Assembly: GCA_014871385.1 (NCBI GenBank)
Contig: CM026425.1
Location: forward strand, 4,800,496-4,864,495
DNA: 64,000 nucleotides
Direction of reading: 5' to 3'
Origin: Ceratodon purpureus
Taxonomy: Eukaryota > Streptophyta > Bryopsida > Pseudoditrichales > Ditrichaceae
Below, one piece after another: positions 12,129 to 23,298 of the stretch (within the stretch, counting starts at the first letter, position 1; the number at the start of each line of letters is the position of its first letter). The position numbers and the translations under genes were made by a program. The notes under the pieces are model-generated. The model was not told the origin of the DNA, searched no databases, and saw only the letters and a list, made by a program, of their open reading frames with translations.

Positions 12129-13456
12129 CCAGAAGCACTTAATCCCCCATCCTCCATTTTTTTATTGATTGGGCTTCTTTTATCCAGTACTCTTCCGAAC
12201 GTTCCACCCTTTCTTTTCCCTTTCTTCCCGTCTTTTTAGTTTTATGTTCTTCTCGTTTTTTTTTTCCCGTTTTTTTTTTTTTTTTTTCCCCGAAAGCATA
12301 TTACCCCCCGTCCTCCATTTCTTTATTAGTTGTGTTTTTTTTTTTCGCGACTCTTCCGAACGTTCCACCCTTTCTTTACCCTTTCTTCCTGTCTTTTTAT
12401 TTTTTGTGGTTCTTTTTTATTTTTTACGTTTTTTCTTCTTTTTTTTTTTTTTTTTTCTCTTTCTACCCACAGCATTTTAACCCCCATCCTCTTATTCGCT
12501 ATCAATTGTGTTTTTGTTTTTAGTACTCCTCTGAACGTTTCACCCTCTCTTTTCCATTTCTTCGCTTCTTTTAACTTCTCGTTTCTCCTTAGTTATTTCT
12601 TATTTTAAATTATTTTCTTTTTAAGCGAAAGCATTTAATCCCCCTTCCTCCCTTTCTCTTTTACTTTGATTTTTCAATACTCCTTCGAACATTCCGCCCT
12701 TCCTTTTTTTACTTCTTACCTTTTTCTTACGATTTGGTTTAATAATTTTTTTTTGTTTTTCTTTCGCCTCGATGTTTGTCCCTCCCTTTATTACTTTTTT
12801 TTTTCCTATTTTCTTTAATTTAAATTTTTTCAGCTGTATCTCCTGTTTTCTTAACCCTTCCTCTCTTTTATCTGTTTTCTATTTCTTTTCCCATTCTTTT
12901 ATTTATTTAAGTTTTTGAAATTTTAAATGTCGTCAAAGAGGTCTTACGGTTTGTTTCGTTCTTTCTGGGTTTTTTCCCCCCTTCACCTACCACCAGAGGG
13001 TACGTTTCCTTCCTTCCGGACAGGATCCTTTCTTCTTCGGGTTCTGTTCCTGTTTCCTATGCCTCGCTGCTCTAGCTCGCAAGGTGCAACCTCCGGACAG
13101 CCCTCATGTTTCTCTTATTCCAGCAACAACTGGACGTTTTAATCAGTATTTCTCTTAGGACCGAGTTCCTTTGGCAATGAACAACGATACATTAATTAAG
13201 GACAGAATAAAAAATGGTGTACAGCGTCAAGGAACAAAGTTTGTACTCTCCGGACAGGGGTCTGTCCTGAATGCCACTGTCCGGAGATCAAACTGTTTGG
13301 GCAATACTTGCCTATACGGCAGAGTGGCTGCAACTTCCACCCTCTCAATCTAATGCAAGTGCCTCTAAATAAAATACCCGCAGTACCTGCCTCATATTAC
13401 AACCTACCTAATCCAAAATTTTTTAACCCTATACCGAAAAAATCGGAAACAGTACC
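11059..13456. repeat. CT-rich spacer of MULE1 with about 165-bp tandem repeats
   Basis: This is the gap between the 3' ends of the two convergent MULE1 genes. It is strongly pyrimidine-rich on the plus strand. Around 11960-12790 it contains about five imperfect repeats spaced 158-177 bp, each with a 'taatcccccatcctcc' block, a 'cttccgaacgttccaccc' block and long T runs. Several TGTCCGG or CCGGACA motifs occur at about 11370-11400 and 13015-13285. Open frames here (Phe/Leu/Ser only) are compositional artefacts. Confidence 0.75.
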
Positions 13457-15920
13457 CTACACCTCGGGCAGCTCTACAACTGGAGAACACGAGATGGACT
13501 CCACCCCGAAGTCGATCACCCGGCGTTCGCAGTCTTGCTCCGAACCACTTGCCGCCCCTAGGTCAATAGCGCTCTGCAGCTGATCCCACGGACTACCTTC
13601 GCCACCGGCAGTGCCCCCGTTAACGCTTGTCCAAGCCCCATCATCGTCTGCTGACTTCATCCGCTCAAGCGCCTTCCAGAAATCGGAATTGCCGCCCCCG
13701 AACACCCTCTCCTGATCGATGGTGCATAGAACCTGAGACACTCGGAACTGGTCCAGATCCTCAAGATCCTGCGTGATGTTCCAGACCTGGAGCTTCGCAT
13801 GTAGGTGATGCTTGCTTTCCTTCAGCAGCTCCCTCGCCGCCCTGTAGAACTGACCGCCCGCTGCCGGCCACGTCCCCGTTGCTTCTAGAGAACCAAGACT
13901 GTATTCGAGGTCTATGTTCTCCCTGAACAACAATCCCTTGCGAAATACGAGGACAAGTCCCTCCTTGTCAACCTTCTCCCTCGGCACCCACATCTGACGA
14001 AGAATGTCCTCCTGTTCCAGCGCCACCGTATCCAAACAAGCACGCACAAAGGAGTCCCGGCTCCAGGTCGTGAACTTCTTTACCTGCAGTCCATCCACAT
14101 CATCTCCCTGGTCCAGTACACACCTGAAAGTCTCGAAATCTTCTCCCTGTAAGTCTATGGTAGGGAAGTAGATCTTCCCCATCCTGATAAGCTCCTCCAT
14201 TGCGAACATAATCTGATCGGTCCGGGTGAGGAGCGTATGGCCTGTGAGTCCTCCGAGTGGACATAGCATCGGCATCCTTGCTCCCACCTCGCTCCTGGCA
14301 AATAACTTCATCGCCCGCGCCATCAGTGGAGGGTCGTTGCGGTCACCCATTCGCTTACCCTCCATCTCCATCCACTTCAGTAGTGCCTGGAATTCCTCTT
14401 CAGAGTGTTCGTAGGGTCTGGAGAGACAAGGCGGCTGTGGTCCCCCCATCATCTCGGCGAAAAGAGGGGACCAGCCCCAGTCTTCCTCTTCGACCTCGAT
14501 TCGAACAAGGCGGTCATACCGCGCCATTTCCTCTGCTACCAGTGCCTCCCGCTTGATCTCCACCGCCATGATGGACGCCTCAAACTCCTCCTGCTTCTTC
14601 CTAAAATTCAGGAAGTCGTCTTGGTAGAGATAGAAATCCTGTATCTCCCTCTCCACCAAGTTCACGTCCTTCGCCACAAATGCGTCTTTGCACCTCTCCA
14701 AGGCTTTGACGACCTGTGTTGGCATCGCCTCCTGCCATCCACCAACAGGCAGGAGAAGATGGTCAGGCACATGCAGACATGGCGAACTTAATAGTGAACC
14801 AATCTTGGCAAAAAAAAAAACGTACCATAATCTCCGGATTGAACTGCAGAAAACCCCACACCCCTGACACCCTGGCTGCCAGGCGCCCCTCCTCCAGTAG
14901 CCTCCTCATCGCTTCAACCGGGGCGTGTAGCTCGTTCATAGTCTCCCAAGGCACGATCGAATTGCACTGTTCTTGGAGTGTGTAGAGGCCCGGTGGATTA
15001 TCCGGTGGCATGGGAGCAGTCCCTGGGTCGACGTCTGGATATGTCTGCCGTGCCTTCTCAATTGCGTGTGCCTTCACCATCGGCCTCTGCTCAGCGGCGA
15101 CCTCCCGTGCCGATCGCGATTCCTTCTTCTCCCTCCCCTCTGACCTTGGAACCCTCACGTTCTCGGATTGCTCCTCTCGCCGTTGCGGACTCCCCTCTCT
15201 GCTCTGTGCAGTGCTCGGCCCCGCTCCAGCTCCCTCTAATCCCGTCAGTGTCTCATCCCCAATCTTCTCCCCCCCGCCTCCACTACTGCCCACGTGCTGT
15301 GAGTGCATCACCAAGGATTTCCCGCCCCCTCCCTCCTGAGAGCTGTCCCTCTCCCTCTCATTTCCGCCTGAACCCTCCTCTTCCCGGCTTGGGCTGCTCT
15401 CCGCTATGAGCCTCCGCGGTCGCCTATACCGAACATCGGGCGTTCTCTCCATCGCCCTCGCTGTCGCCCCCCTTGTCCTTGACCCGATCCCTCTGTCCGG
15501 AAGTACGTTCCCCTCCACCCGTTCTTCCATCCCGCACCCCGAGTCTGAAGTATCGGCCGCGTATCTCTTTCGACGCCTTCGTGTCTCACCACTGCCTGCC
15601 CCTGCCCCCCCCCCCACCCTCCATCCCCGGAACTCGCACCCCCGCTCCAGCCTTCGCCTCCACCGAACTCCCCCCTCTCTATCTGCTGCCGTCGCCTATC
15701 TCGCGGCGTTGTTTTCTTCTTTGTGGTCTTCTTTCCTGAACCTCCCGCCCCCTGAGGTGCTTCCCTCTTCTCACGTTCCCTTTTCCTGCTTGCGAAAATA
15801 TCTGCCACGCTTTCTCCCCCCCTCAGGTCGTAGGGATTATCCGATGGCGGCGTCTGCGCTTCTTCATTTGCCATACAAATTTCCCGTGCCTCCGCTTCCT
15901 CGTTGGAGTGCCTCCTCGTT

Positions 15921-15930
15921 CTCTTTGCAG
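15921..15930. repeat. Target site duplication of MULE2 (left)
   Basis: CTCTTTGCAG precedes the left end GGGACGTAGC and recurs after the right end ...CTTTCCC at 33423-33432. It is ten bases, or nine if one terminal C is assigned to the element. Confidence 0.85.
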
Positions 15931-16009
15931 GGGACGTAGCTTGTACGTGAGCGGAGAGCGCAGAGCGAAGAGCGGTGAGCGCAGATTTGGAGAGCGGAGA
16001 GCACAGAAT
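15931..16009 (+). repeat. Left terminal inverted repeat of MULE2
   Basis: It matches the reverse complement of 33354-33422 apart from a short gap and a few substitutions. It contains iterated GAGCGGAGAGCG-like words, plausible protein-binding repeats. Confidence 0.85.
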
Positions 16010-16871
16010 GGGGGACAGAACCTTAAAATAGCAATTTTTTACTAAAAATAAATTATAAAATTAGAAGATTCGAATATTCCTAGTATATATTTGGAAAGTT
16101 TATAATTTTAGTAATTTTATTGACCCTATAACCGTGGATTAATTACAGTGTTTCCATTGAATTTGTAGTTCGTTTTCTCTTTTCTTGGTGATTAATTTTT
16201 TGACGTGCACCAATTACTATGCTCCAGCTCCTTCTAACTAGTTCTGGCATACATTAATTCCCCTTATCTCATCAAATTTATATGCAAATTACTACTTAAA
16301 ATGTATTGGTATTGAATCTCTTAAGAGGAATGAAGTAACATTTAATAACCTAACATTTTCTTAACATTGCTAGAATTGATCCGCCATAGTCTACATGCCT
16401 TACAACTTTTTTATTTCTTTTATTTTTTATATTAACTTCCATTATTCTATCTATCTTGTTAAAGGGGTCAAAAGAGTCCTTTCCTTTAATTCTCTTTCAT
16501 TTTAATTTCTGTTTCATTTTCTCAATTGCCTTCATATTTTTTTAAACCTTAATATTTATTTTTCCTTTTGTTTACTTTTATTTTTCTAATTTCATTTTTT
16601 ATATTTTTTATATATATTTTTTTTTTTTTGCTTTTATAATTTCATTTTTTTTTTTTTTTTTTTGAATTTTTAATGCTAAATGACTTCTGCTCAACCCTCA
16701 GCCTTTTCCATTCATTTTAGGACGACGACAACTTTCAAATGAATGAAAAGCCGATTTTCAAGGGCGCCAAGCATCTCCTTCACGGATATTTAAGTTAGGA
16801 TTATGGAATGTCTCTTCCTCTTTTCTGTTGGTGTTTTGTGAAGCTCTTTTCCGTACTGCGGAGCAGCAGTT
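16010..16871. other. AT-rich subterminal region of MULE2, no gene
   Basis: The sequence is AT-rich with T runs near 16610-16665. The only structured feature seen is the block GACCCTATAACCGTGG at 16122-16137, shared inverted with the other end. It probably includes the promoter of the small gene at 16872. Confidence 0.5.
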
Positions 16872-17324
16872 ATGGAAGACGTTAGAGAAATTGTTGTATC
16901 ACTTGCTGACGATGTTTGTCCATTTCAACCATATGTTGAGGTGGAGGACGAAGAAGAGGTGATGGCCAACAGCCAAGGGCGTCCTTTGACAACGGATGTT
17001 GACGTACAACCGGATGTAAGAACTGACCCTCCACGTCCAGAAAATTCGGATGATATCAGAGTGAGGGAGGAGGACGCAGATGTGCCTTTGCAACCTCATG
17101 CATACTCGAAGGTTGGAAAGATCCCAAGGGGAACCTATTCCAGGGAATCAGTGAATCGGAGGCGGGAAGGTGGGCCATTGCTGAAACGTTCATACCAAAG
17201 ACACTTGCCAAGTGTGGGAACGAAGGTGAACGCAAATGTAGTTTGTCCTGCAGTACAGTCAGAGGTTCGCAGCCCTGCCGATAGTGTAGTGGGCAACCCT
17301 AAACGTGTTAGGTTCGAAGATTAG
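16872..17324 (+). CDS. Small acidic protein of MULE2, unknown function
   Basis: A single-exon frame of 150 codons from ATG to TAG. The N-terminal third is strongly acidic (EVEDEEEV). The C-terminal half is basic and ends PKRVRFED, with a possible nuclear signal (KR-rich around residues 90-110). Its stop is about 250 bp from the convergent stop of the MULE2 transposase. I recognise no family. Its place near the terminal repeat of an otherwise intact element and its uninterrupted frame make a real accessory gene plausible. Confidence 0.45.
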   Translation: MEDVREIVVSLADDVCPFQPYVEVEDEEEVMANSQGRPLTTDVDVQPDVRTDPPRPENSDDIRVREEDADVPLQPHAYSKVGKIPRGTYSRESVNRRREGGPLLKRSYQRHLPSVGTKVNANVVCPAVQSEVRSPADSVVGNPKRVRFED

Positions 17325-17578
17325 GACATCTAATAACAAGTATATGTTTGCTGTAATAAAGGGTACATGTCAGAGGATACGAGGTATATAGTGCACTTCT
17401 TCAAGATAGCATGTATTGAAATAGAGTGCAATCGATGAGAACGACAAAGCCTTTAATATAATGAAGAAGTCAATACAGCTTCTGAATAGCTGACTTAGTA
17501 CATGGTATATTACTAAAATCATTCACTACGTGACAAATGGCCATTGTGGAAATGGCAGTTCTAAAGTAGGAGGGCTAC

Positions 17579-20500
17579 CTACTTCTTCGCCAAGGGGTGA
17601 CGCAAGATTCCACTCTCTAGGAGTAGCTTGACCTCGTTGAAGCTAAAGGTAGGCGCATGGATGAAAAGCTCGGCTTCGGGATCACGGTTGCAGACCTTCA
17701 AGAGTATGTAGTAAAGGTGCTTACAATACGTGAACTGAGTCCTGCCTCGGAATGTAGTCATCGTCTTCTTGAATGCTGGGCAAGTGCAACCAGGGTAAGA
17801 ACTGATGGTAATCTGGTACCGTGTGATGTGTGGAGCGACGCCCGAATCCAGCCCAATGATGCAACCGTGGCCCGGCTCAGGTATCATGGTGACGGAACGG
17901 AGGCGCGCTTTAAGAGACTCAGAGGAGCCCATGGAGAGTCGCTGCGCCGGATTGGGACGAGTGGCAGTACGCTTGACCATCTTGCCGTCTCTCTTGCCTG
18001 GGTAGCGGTCAGCGTCTGCAGGGACTGGCACCGAGCTGAGATTTGCAGGAGGCGGGCCAGAGGAGAAGAGGCGTCTTGGAGAGACCGGCTTTTTGGGCGG
18101 AAGTTGAAAGCCTGCTGCTTCGAGGGCAAGAATCTCAGTGAGTTTTAGGTTAGTACCTAGTTTCACTGGCCAGACCTCTGGAATGGAGGGGAATTCCCGG
18201 TCCTTTGAGTAGTGTGCTACCCACTTGCGCTTAGAGCCTTTCACGCAGCGCTCAATATCGTCGGAGCAGAAGAAGAACTCTGTCTTCTCCACTGTGTTCC
18301 GGCGATAGTTAGTCCAAAGCCCAGTGTAGGTCGGGGCAGCTGTGCAAAGGGGCCCCCTGACGATTCTCTCAGTGCACTTCTTCTTCGTTTCAGCTCTTTG
18401 GGCCCAGCAGCACTTTGCAGAAAGTTTGTGAAGTCTTGAGATGTGCCACTCCTTCACGTCGACCTTGGTTTCTTCAACCGCGTTGACATGGCGAATGCCG
18501 CCCTTGTTCACAGGTGAAGGTAAAGGGGAATCATCTTCCTGGGCAGGAGGTTGGGTACATTGGACCTCGGTGTCGTGTTCGGAGTCGTCTTCGACAATGA
18601 CGGGCATCTGCATAAGGCGAGCCCTGACGGCACGTCTTGGGCCTCGTGGGCGTGAGAAGTTTGTCTTGTCCGGGCGATGAGACTCCTCGTCAGCTCCGAT
18701 GGGGACGTCGGATTTTCGCTTCTGTGAACCGAAGACTTCCGCTCCAGGCATGATAGGCTGACGGGTGCAGAACTCATCCGCGCCTGGCATATCGAGCATG
18801 GGCTTATCGAGCACTGTAGGATTTCCCCATTTCTTCGCGTTGCGTTCAGCCATCCGGAGCCTGAGTTCCTTCTTGGATGGTCCTGTTCCGCCGACGTCAC
18901 CTTTGAGGAACTGGTAGTAGTTGACAACCTGTAGAAATGCCCGAACGAAATCGTCCACGGTAGCAACGTAGAGGTCGTTCCCGTTGTTTCCAGAAGCTTG
19001 GAGCCACTTGTTGTGAACTGTTTCGGCGAGGTTACAGGTGGGCATCTCTGTGAGTTCTTCTTTCGTGAATTTCTGCAGATTTGACAGTAGGTGCCGTTAG
19101 ATTCACGGATTACAGTTTTGTAGGTTAGGGCTAGGAAATGAGTATGAAATAAATCAAAATAGAGTGCAGAGATCTTACGTCGGTCATGAATCCCCCCCAC
19201 TGGCGGAAGCGGTGGTGCCAGAATGACAGCCACTGATCGAGTTTGATGAGCCCGCTCTCGCCAACAACCCCGGTGGATGCCCACCATGCTCGCAACGCGT
19301 GGTACAGAGTTTCCGCCTCTGCCATGCTGGTCGCATTCTTGTACTGAGTGCACATCTTCTTGTGCTGTTCCCAGAGTTCTTCGGGGAAGTCCTTCTGCGT
19401 ATACGCCACCATGTTCTGAGTCCAGTGGAACAAGCACGACCTCTCCCGGTCCTCCATTGGGTCCTCCTTGTTGCCATTGCCGTAAAGGATTCGCACTGCA
19501 TTCCAATTCGCCTGTGCGTTATCCGCCATGAACCCCTTGAAGTTCGGCGCTGCAACGCCATTGATCTCCATGACCAGGTTAAGGTTTTTCCAGAAGACGA
19601 GCTGGGCGTCCGTGTCCTCGGACTGCATGTCGCAAGTGGCGATTGTCATCACGCGGCAGTAGGTGGCGTCGTACACATGGCACGCCATCGTCGACCAGTC
19701 TTTGACGCGTTTGACATGGTCGAACATGATCCATGCGTTCTCCAAGTCGCCACCAGCTTGCATTCGGCTGACCAAGTCGACGCCACTTCCCGGGCCGACC
19801 TCCGACATCTTGAAGAGAAAGACTTTGTCACGCATAGATCCCTGACCAGGAAACCTATTCTCCTGGACATACGCCCAAAGACTGTTACCACGGAGCTTGG
19901 TGATACCGTCCATGATTCCGTACCTTTTGAATTTTTTGAAGGTGGCGACTTTGTTGCGGATGTTTGGTGACGCCATGTCTTTGCATCGATCCAGAACAGG
20001 AACCAGCTCCTCCATCGTCAGCTTCCTCGGTGGTGCATCCTCGGGCTGTAGAAGGTAGCTTCCGATGAGGAGTTTGCTCGCCTCCAAGACAACGGCGCTC
20101 TTCGTTGCTTTGTTGTTCATGTCTACCTGCTCTTCTATTAAAGTACTGATTTCTGCTTTAGAGTCTCTGTAGTCTCCAACTTTCACTGGATGATCATGTG
20201 TTCCTATGTGAATACAAGCTCTAGTCTGATTTGCTTTGCCCACTACGTAATAAATCTTAGCCTCGCATGTGGCTACACATGATGGAGGTTCTTTACATAC
20301 CTTGCACACCAGCGTGGATTCAGATGGAGGAGGCTGATCCATGAGAAAAGCTTGCAGGGTACACCCATCGAACTCAGTCTCGTTAACATCGAAGATCTTG
20401 GGAACACGCTTCAGAAAGTCACACTCCTCGTTGGTGCAGCGCAGCCATCCGACGTAGGTGGAACTACGAAAAGAGAGTCCGAAGTCGTTTTTGATGTTTG

Positions 20501-21260
20501 TTGTGATGGTCTTGGTCCACAAGTGTCCGTCGTATCGTTTGTCCATTCCCTGCATTGACTTGGCGGCGACCTTAGAGGAACCTGCAGCAACCGGGGGCAA
20601 CTCAAATATAACCGGACCATCAAACTTCGCAGGCAAGTACTCAACTCTCTCGTGTCTGATAGTGGAATAGTCTATCTTCTTCAAAATGTTTTTGGACCCA
20701 CGCGTCTTAGCAATCTCTTTAAGGAGCGGAACAATGCTAACTATGACTGAGGACAATGGAGGAGAGACATTGGAAGGAGGAGCATCTGCGTCGACCTTAG
20801 GCACCAACTTGACGGGACTGACTTCGTCATCAGAGGAGAGAGAAATGACTGTTGGAGGAGGAGGTTTCTCTACGTCTGAAGTTTCAGTACCAGGCTCGAC
20901 TTTGACCTTGACATCACGAGGTAAGGGAGTCTGAATTGTGCAAGTAGAAGAGCGACGGGGGGTGAGGATCTCAGTGGATGCAGCCATCAGAGAATCAGTA
21001 AGACCATAGACTCTATAGGATCCAGGAAGGAGTCTCCACTGCAGCATATTGTTTTCATCTCTCACTGAAGGTTGCCCGAGGGTGTGGGTAACCTCGGCAG
21101 TAACGTCATCAAAGATCTCCTCCTCTATACTGATGGTATCTTCACGGAAGTGGAATCTGAGACTCAGGTGAAGAGAGGAGACTGTAGCTAGACCATCGTC
21201 ATCTACGCGAAACCTAAGAGGGATGCCCATGCCTTGGGCGTACAGACAGACCATCCCCAT
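17579..21260 (-). CDS. MULE2 transposase, DDE with CxxH and SWIM zinc finger
   Basis: Two exons, 21260-19179 (694 codons) and 19072-17579, are joined in phase across a 106-bp intron (GTAAGA...TGCAG), giving 1191 aa without interruption. The N-terminal 230 residues are low in motifs and contain a Ser/Asp-rich stretch (ISLSSDDE). A C-x2-C-type cluster around residues 290-350 resembles FLYWCH/WRKY-like zinc-binding DNA domains of Mutator transposases. The core shows VYDATY (about residue 530), MADNAQANWN (about 580), CLFHW (about 607) and NLAETVHNKW (about 709). A SWIM finger CTCPAFKK...CKHLYY sits near residue 1120. The motifs match the MULE order Asp-Asp-CxxH-Glu-SWIM. It differs strongly from the MULE1 transposase, so the two elements belong to separate lineages. 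It is probably active or recently active. Confidence 0.85.
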
Positions 21261-21865
21261 GTTCGCAGGGAACTCAGTGATACTAGTGAAAGATGGGAGG
21301 AGAGTGAGAGAACTAGCGAAGCAGTATCGCGATTACAAAGCGAGAGGAATGATATGTCGCTGTTGATCATTTTATTTAGGTTGGAACGCCCAGTGAACAG
21401 TTAGAGAATGATTCATTCTGTTAGGTAACGAATGTAAGATTTAAGAGAGACGGCGCCAACTAATTACAATGCCACTTTTTGCAGGTCTAAGTATATCAGG
21501 TCAAGAATTTTAGAACTGTACTTTAACAATTTGAATCGTGAAGCAGATTCTATTTGTCATGATGTATTATAAGATTAGAATGAGCCGTCATTTAAATTCT
21601 ACAATTATAACAATTAATATAAAAAGAAGCATGCATTGAAATGCTTGAATCAGATCTTTTAGATTATTGTATTCTTGGATTTATTCTTTATATTTAAAGG
21701 TTCAAATTATTAACTTTACTTCCATTAAATGAAAGAGGGTAGAGAATGTGTCAGTTTTTAAATTTGTAAATCAAATTAGGGTTCTACGTGATAGGTATTT
21801 AAGGTGGGAGGAAAGTATGAAGAGAGTCTTTTTTTTGTGAGAGAGTCCTTCCTGGGGTTAGACAC
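21261..21865. promoter_or_regulatory. Divergent intergenic region between the MULE2 transposase and the rightward genes
   Basis: About 600 bp of AT-rich sequence separate the transposase start (21260, leftward) and the small ORF start (21866, rightward). It probably drives both. No specific motif could be identified with confidence. Confidence 0.35.
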
Positions 21866-22087
21866 ATGAAGGAGAGTGGAGGGCTATCCTCCACTTATGT
21901 TACTCCTAAACAGAGAAGGAAACCTGGCCGCACTGACTTTACAAATAGACGAGCTAGAAAGAGGAGAGCATTACGTAAGAAGGTAGATTTTGATGTTGAC
22001 CATTTGAGTGCACCCGTAAAAAGGAGAGGAGGGGGGCTGCCTGTAGCATTGAAGTTTTCTAGCCTTCGTAAACTCATTCTAGACTGA
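21866..22087 (+). CDS. Small very basic ORF of MULE2, unknown
   Basis: A frame of 73 codons from ATG, with a run RRARKRRALRKK typical of a nuclear or nucleic-acid-binding signal. It ends just before another open stretch in a different frame (22099-22320) that ends at a good donor (AAG|GTAAGT). It could be the 5' exon region of the downstream ParB/methyltransferase-like gene or an independent small gene. No splice joining the two frames with a normal-length intron was found. Confidence 0.3.
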   Translation: MKESGGLSSTYVTPKQRRKPGRTDFTNRRARKRRALRKKVDFDVDHLSAPVKRRGGGLPVALKFSSLRKLILD

Positions 22088-22098
22088 GAGACTCTATA

Positions 22099-22320
22099 GT
22101 GGAGGAGAAGGATGAGTTTTTAGAGAACACCGACGTCGAGATTCACAAGCAGGAACAAGAGGTTCTCTTAAGTGGAGGTGCACGTGAGGCCATGACGGAA
22201 GAATTAGTCTTTAATTGTAGTCAAAAAGTAGGCTCACCGCAACCTTCAATAGGATTAAATGAAATCTCAACAACGGAGCCGGATTCTCAATCAGATCTGT
22301 ATTTGAACTCCGATAAGGTA
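22099..22320 (+). other. Possible 5' exon of the ParB/methyltransferase-like gene
   Basis: An open frame rich in Glu/Ser ends '..YLNSDK' at a consensus donor AAG|GTAAGT in phase 0. The next recognisable exon at 27018 also begins in phase 0 after AATTAAG. If the two are joined, the intron is about 4.7 kb and contains the whole satellite array. This is inference from phase and donor quality only. Confidence 0.3.
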
Positions 22321-22449
22321 AGTATTACTAAACCGTCTAGGACCACGGTATTATGATTTATATGTTTTAGTGCAGTATATCTTAAAGAAGCGATATTTAT
22401 TATTGTATTTGTGAAACGTTATTGTAAATTTTGATTCATGACTGTGAGG

Positions 22450-22583
22450 TTCGATCTCAGACTTAGTGAGACGGGCCGAGGCACATGACTCAGGCACATC
22501 ACTCGTGACTCATGGATTCGATCTCAGACTTAGTGAGACGGGCCGCGGCACATGACTCAGGCACAGGACTCATAACACATGGA
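22450..22583. repeat. Two-copy tandem repeat, about 67 bp
   Basis: The unit 'ttcgatctcagacttagtga...gacgggccg.ggcacatgactcaggcac' occurs at 22450 and again at 22517 with few differences. Confidence 0.7.
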
Positions 22584-22960
22584 TTCAATTCCTTGCTATT
22601 AATATACAGAGCAGCATGTGGATGGGAGGAATCGAAGATCAACCAGGAGGAGCTGCTGCTGGAGACCTCGAGCATCTTCGACTCGAGGCGCGGAGAGTGA
22701 GGCAGGGCATCTTTGAGGCAGGAGAGGGAGGAAGTACCATGGCTGCGCACCGAGGTGAAGATTTGGGAGACCGCGGCCTTGGGGAAGGCGGCGACGATGT
22801 TCCAGTTGCAGGACTTGCTCCCGTCGATGTAGGAGTCGACAATGTGGGTGGTGAAGCAGCGGTTGGCAGAGTCGATGGGCTGAGGGTTGGAGGCGAGAGC
22901 GATGACGCCGAGAGGTCAGAAGGGTCGGACCACCTTGAGGACGACGACGACGACCACCAG
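22500..22960 (-). pseudogene. Possible captured host-gene fragment (minus strand)
   Basis: On the minus strand from about 22915 down to 22499, one frame is continuously open with strong C at third positions, reading VIALASNPQPIDSANRC and then TTHIVDSYIDGSKSCNWN. This codon bias differs sharply from the surrounding AT-rich element. An in-frame stop lies just upstream and no start is seen. Mutator-like elements often carry transduplicated host fragments (Pack-MULEs); this looks like one, but the donor gene is not recognised. The plus strand of the same stretch is also open (22616-22981, ending at a GTAAGC donor), so orientation is not certain. Confidence 0.35.
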
Positions 22961-23298
22961 GTAAGCCTGCACCTACATTGAACTTGTTGTTTGTTGGGTA
23001 CTTCTTGGGTGGTTGCGGATTGTTAAAGAATGTTGGTGATTGCGTGCTGCTGGAGTGCTAGCTACTCGAGTGCTTGCTGCTTGCTGGTCGATTGAATGAG
23101 TGCTTGCTGGTCGCTTGGAGTGCTTGGTGCTTGGTGTGCTTGGTCGATTACATGAGTGCTTGGTGCTCGGTGCATGCTGCTCGGTGCCTTCGCGAATGCT
23201 TGTGGAAAGTTACTTTGCTGGTAGGGGCTCGTACGATTGCTTGTATCCGTGAGCTTGCTGCTTCAGTACTTGCTGCTTCACTTACATGCGGCTCTGCT

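Noticed and set aside
12060-12610. Plus-strand open frames rich in Phe, Leu and Ser
   Set aside because: They arise from T and CT runs in the repeat spacer and show no codon bias or domain.
14978-15939. Plus-strand Pro/Ser-rich frames opposite gene B
   Set aside because: They are antisense shadows of the Arg/Gly/Ser-rich middle of gene B; exon phases and splice sites support the minus strand.
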